In this document: in pieces, positions 62,558-64,000 of the stretch
Position numbering within the stretch: the first letter of the stretch is position 1
How the letters are laid out: every line of letters begins with the position of its first letter
Assembly (NCBI GenBank): GCA_017505725.1
Contig: JAFVOR010000067.1
Span: 1-64,000, forward strand
Length of the DNA: 64,000 nucleotides
Direction: 5' to 3'
Source of the DNA: Alistipes sp.
Lineage (GTDB): Bacteria > Bacteroidota > Bacteroidia > Bacteroidales > Rikenellaceae
Translations under genes and position numbers: made by a program
The notes under the pieces: model-generated
What the model saw: only the letters and a program-made list of their open reading frames with translations
The model's database searches: none
What the model was told of the DNA's origin: nothing

Positions 62558-63154
62558 ATGAAGAATATTCTGATTGTTGCGCCTACAGAGCGCGAAAACA
62601 AGAACATACGCATCGCTATCGAGCGCAAGGGTGAAAGCCTGAAAAATCGCTATACGGTGGCATATAGTGGCATCGGTAAGGCCGCTGCTGCGGCAACTCT
62701 CACCCGTCACCTTTTACAGGCGGAGCAACCCTACGACTTGGTGGCTGTGATTGGCTATGCGGCAGGTACACTCGGTTTCAAGCAGGGCGAGATTGTAGTG
62801 CCAAATCGTGTGCAGTATCACGATGCCGACATCCCCGAGGGCTTTATTCCCGAGGTGAGTGATCCTCGCAACCTTGCGGGTGACGAGAATGTTACCGTTT
62901 TTACGGGCGACTCTTTTGTGAATGCACGCTCAGTGGCGGAGATTAAGGCCCGTTTTGGCGTTGAGCGTGCCATCTTCGATATGGAGATTGGTGCTATTGC
63001 CATCGCTTGCGAGATGTGCGGAAATGTGCCTCTCTTGGCGGTAAAGGTTATCTCGGATGTACCCGAGGATGGCCACACCGAACTCTCTTACGATGAGTTT
63101 GCCAATTCGTGGTTGGACTTTACTCCTATACTCGACGAAATCGAGAAACGATAA
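62558..63154 (+). CDS. mtnN: MTA/SAH nucleosidase-like (phosphorylase fold)
   Basis: A 198-residue nucleosidase that likely cleaves S-adenosylhomocysteine and methylthioadenosine. Motifs: VIGYAAGTLG (ribose-site Gly turn), KQGEIVVPNRV, IFDMEIGAIAIACE (the Glu near the ribose) and VKVISDVPE (catalytic Asp). The N-terminus (IVAPTERENKNI) differs from the usual IIGAMEEE. The pairing with luxS, convergent at 189 bp, supports the SAH recycling role: its product S-ribosylhomocysteine is the LuxS substrate. Confidence 0.85.
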   Translation: MKNILIVAPTERENKNIRIAIERKGESLKNRYTVAYSGIGKAAAAATLTRHLLQAEQPYDLVAVIGYAAGTLGFKQGEIVVPNRVQYHDADIPEGFIPEVSDPRNLAGDENVTVFTGDSFVNARSVAEIKARFGVERAIFDMEIGAIAIACEMCGNVPLLAVKVISDVPEDGHTELSYDEFANSWLDFTPILDEIEKR

Positions 63155-63163
63155 AAGAAGAAG

Positions 63164-63275
63164 CTGTCTAACAAGGCTCTTTCGTCATCTGCCTTGTCTG
63201 AAAAATGCTCATTTACGCTGAGTAAACTGCGCTTTTTCAGCCTGCGAGCAGCTCCAAAATAGCTCTTGTTATACA
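63164..63275. repeat. structured palindromic repeat, copy C
   Basis: Contains the family core GAAAAATGCTCATTTAC / GTAAACTGCGCTTTTTC as a hairpin; the outer arms are different (TAACAAGGCT / AGCTCTTGTTA) but also inverted. It lies between the nucleosidase gene and the terminator. Confidence 0.7.
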
Positions 63276-63282
63276 AATTCTC

Positions 63283-63324
63283 ACAAAAAGAGGGTGTCCG
63301 AAGTTATTGGACACCCTCTTTTTG
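63283..63324. terminator. bidirectional terminator of mtnN and luxS
   Basis: ACAAAAAGAGGGTGTCC/GGACACCCTCTTTTTGT is a perfect 17-bp stem between the convergent genes. Confidence 0.9.
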
Positions 63325-63342
63325 TCGGGGTATATTCGAGAA

Positions 63343-63810
63343 CTACTCCTCGGGGAATAGAATATTGATGTAGCGAGCCAAAGCCTCGTTGCTCTCCTCG
63401 ATGGCGTAGAGGGCAGGATTGCCACACTGAATCTCATTCAAGCCCACGATGTCGTCGGTGCTCTTCAGCGGAAATACATCGTTGTAGACCTTGCGTATTG
63501 CCTCGGCAATATCCTCTGCTGTCACATTGTTCATTGTCGAGAGGTAGAATCCTGTCTGACAACCCATAGGGCAGAACGATACGATGCTCGAGCCAATCTT
63601 CTCGTCAAGACGCAGATAGTACGCCATCAGATGCTCGATGGTGTGTACCACGCCGGCCGAGAGCGGCACCTTATCCATCGGAGCGCAAAAACGCAAATCC
63701 CACGAGAAAACGGCCAACTCCTCGTTGATGTTGTATGTCGAGCGGAGGTAGAGTCCCTCACGCAATGTTCGATGATCCACATCGAACGATGATACTACTG
63801 ACTTTTTCAT
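63343..63810 (-). CDS. luxS: S-ribosylhomocysteine lyase
   Basis: A 155-residue iron/zinc enzyme splitting S-ribosylhomocysteine into homocysteine and DPD, the AI-2 precursor. Metal ligands His56 and His60 in HTIEH and Cys in QCGNPALY; catalytic Cys84 in CPMGCQTGFY, the same number as in B. subtilis LuxS. Complete. No promoter box was seen before the ATG, and the phosphodiesterase gene ends 23 bp upstream, so luxS may be cotranscribed with it. Confidence 0.96.
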   Translation of the reverse strand: MKKSVVSSFDVDHRTLREGLYLRSTYNINEELAVFSWDLRFCAPMDKVPLSAGVVHTIEHLMAYYLRLDEKIGSSIVSFCPMGCQTGFYLSTMNNVTAEDIAEAIRKVYNDVFPLKSTDDIVGLNEIQCGNPALYAIEESNEALARYINILFPEE

Positions 63811-63833
63811 ATCTAATTTTAATTTTTAATTCT

Positions 63834-64000
63834 TCACAAGTGTCCAAATCTTGGCCACTCGCCGAGCTCCATATCCTTGATGTCGGTGCCGTCGATGGTG
63901 AATCGCAGGGCGGTGCGTACCTTGTGGAATCCGTAGCAGCCTGCAGCCCCCGGGTTTAGGTGGAGCAAATCGTATACCTTGTCGTACTCGACACGCAAGA
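63834..64000 (-). CDS. YfcE-type metallophosphoesterase, C-terminal part
   Basis: Only the last ~55 codons lie in the window; the start is beyond the right edge. Read on the minus strand the end contains RVEYDKVYDLLHLNPGAAG, then GFHKVRTALRFTIDGTDIKD and the terminal GEWPRFGHL. NPGAAG followed by G-HKVRT is the C-terminal signature of the YfcE/MJ0936 phosphodiesterase family. The metal-binding N-terminal motifs cannot be checked. Confidence 0.8.
   Translation of the reverse strand, partial: LRVEYDKVYDLLHLNPGAAGCYGFHKVRTALRFTIDGTDIKDMELGEWPRFGHL

Overview
The window looks like a chromosomal segment of a gut Bacteroidales species, most likely Alistipes-like (Rikenellaceae). Visible evidence: nearly every free-standing transcription unit is preceded by the Bacteroidota -7 box TAnnTTTG; Shine-Dalgarno sites are mostly weak; and the families are typical of the phylum (DUF6259, DUF4251, DUF2851, YitT, FadL/OmpP1, GH97, a B12 riboswitch in front of a BtuB/BtuG-like set). 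The genus is an inference. No phage, intact transposon, rRNA or CRISPR array was seen.

Layout. 0.1-1.0 kb: an SDR-type threonine dehydrogenase interrupted by one in-frame TAG. 1.1-4.2 kb: a DUF4062-like/TPR protein. 4.3-7.3 kb: serine dehydratase and a umuDC pair. 7.5-8.0 kb: tRNA-Glu(CTC) followed 313 bp later by a second copy of its 3' end, a probable integration scar. 8.0-12.4 kb: minus-strand hydrolase lipoprotein, DUF2130 protein, unknown protein, ferritin, thioredoxin. 12.8-15.6 kb: two uncharacterised proteins, the second with a TerB-like N-terminus. 15.7-18.4 kb: Ca2+ P-type ATPase. 18.5-22.8 kb: cobalamin riboswitch controlling two surface lipoproteins and a BtuB-like receptor. 22.8-23.2 kb: three tandem ~127-bp palindromic repeats, with relatives at 45.1 and 63.2 kb.

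23.3-34 kb: short DUF2851 protein, tRNA-Ser(CGA), a His/Tyr/Ser-rich lipoprotein, FadL-like porin, a ridA / C_GCAxxG_C_C / valS operon, a DUF6259 protein and an exported thioredoxin. 34-39 kb: feoB with a 50-residue Cys-rich partner, a histidine phosphatase, a frameshifted yitT and a GNAT gene. 39.3-46.8 kb: adk, thiL, then GH97, araD, an AraM-like glycerol-1-phosphate dehydrogenase and an organophosphate-type MFS carrier. 47.2-55.6 kb: tRNA-Gln(CTG) and a sugar cluster without SusC/SusD (DUF6259 lipoprotein, FAD oxidoreductase, Gfo/Idh/MocA oxidoreductase, GH13, MFS). 55.7-56.8 kb: two tandem DUF4251 proteins. 57-63 kb: rsfS, ftsH, cdsA, psd, AI-2E-family permease, stand-alone riboflavin kinase, MTA/SAH nucleosidase; luxS is convergent, followed by the end of a YfcE-type phosphodiesterase gene.

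How the parts fit: the B12 locus is a riboswitch-controlled uptake unit; feoB, the Cys-rich peptide and ferritin handle iron; the 41-46 and 47-55 kb clusters look like carbohydrate scavenging with redox processing of sugars; nucleosidase plus LuxS complete SAH detoxification. Two genes are broken by single-base changes (tdh, yitT). The best candidates for undescribed biology are the TerB-like pair, the structured intergenic repeat family, the oxidoreductase-rich sugar cluster and the DUF4062/TPR protein.
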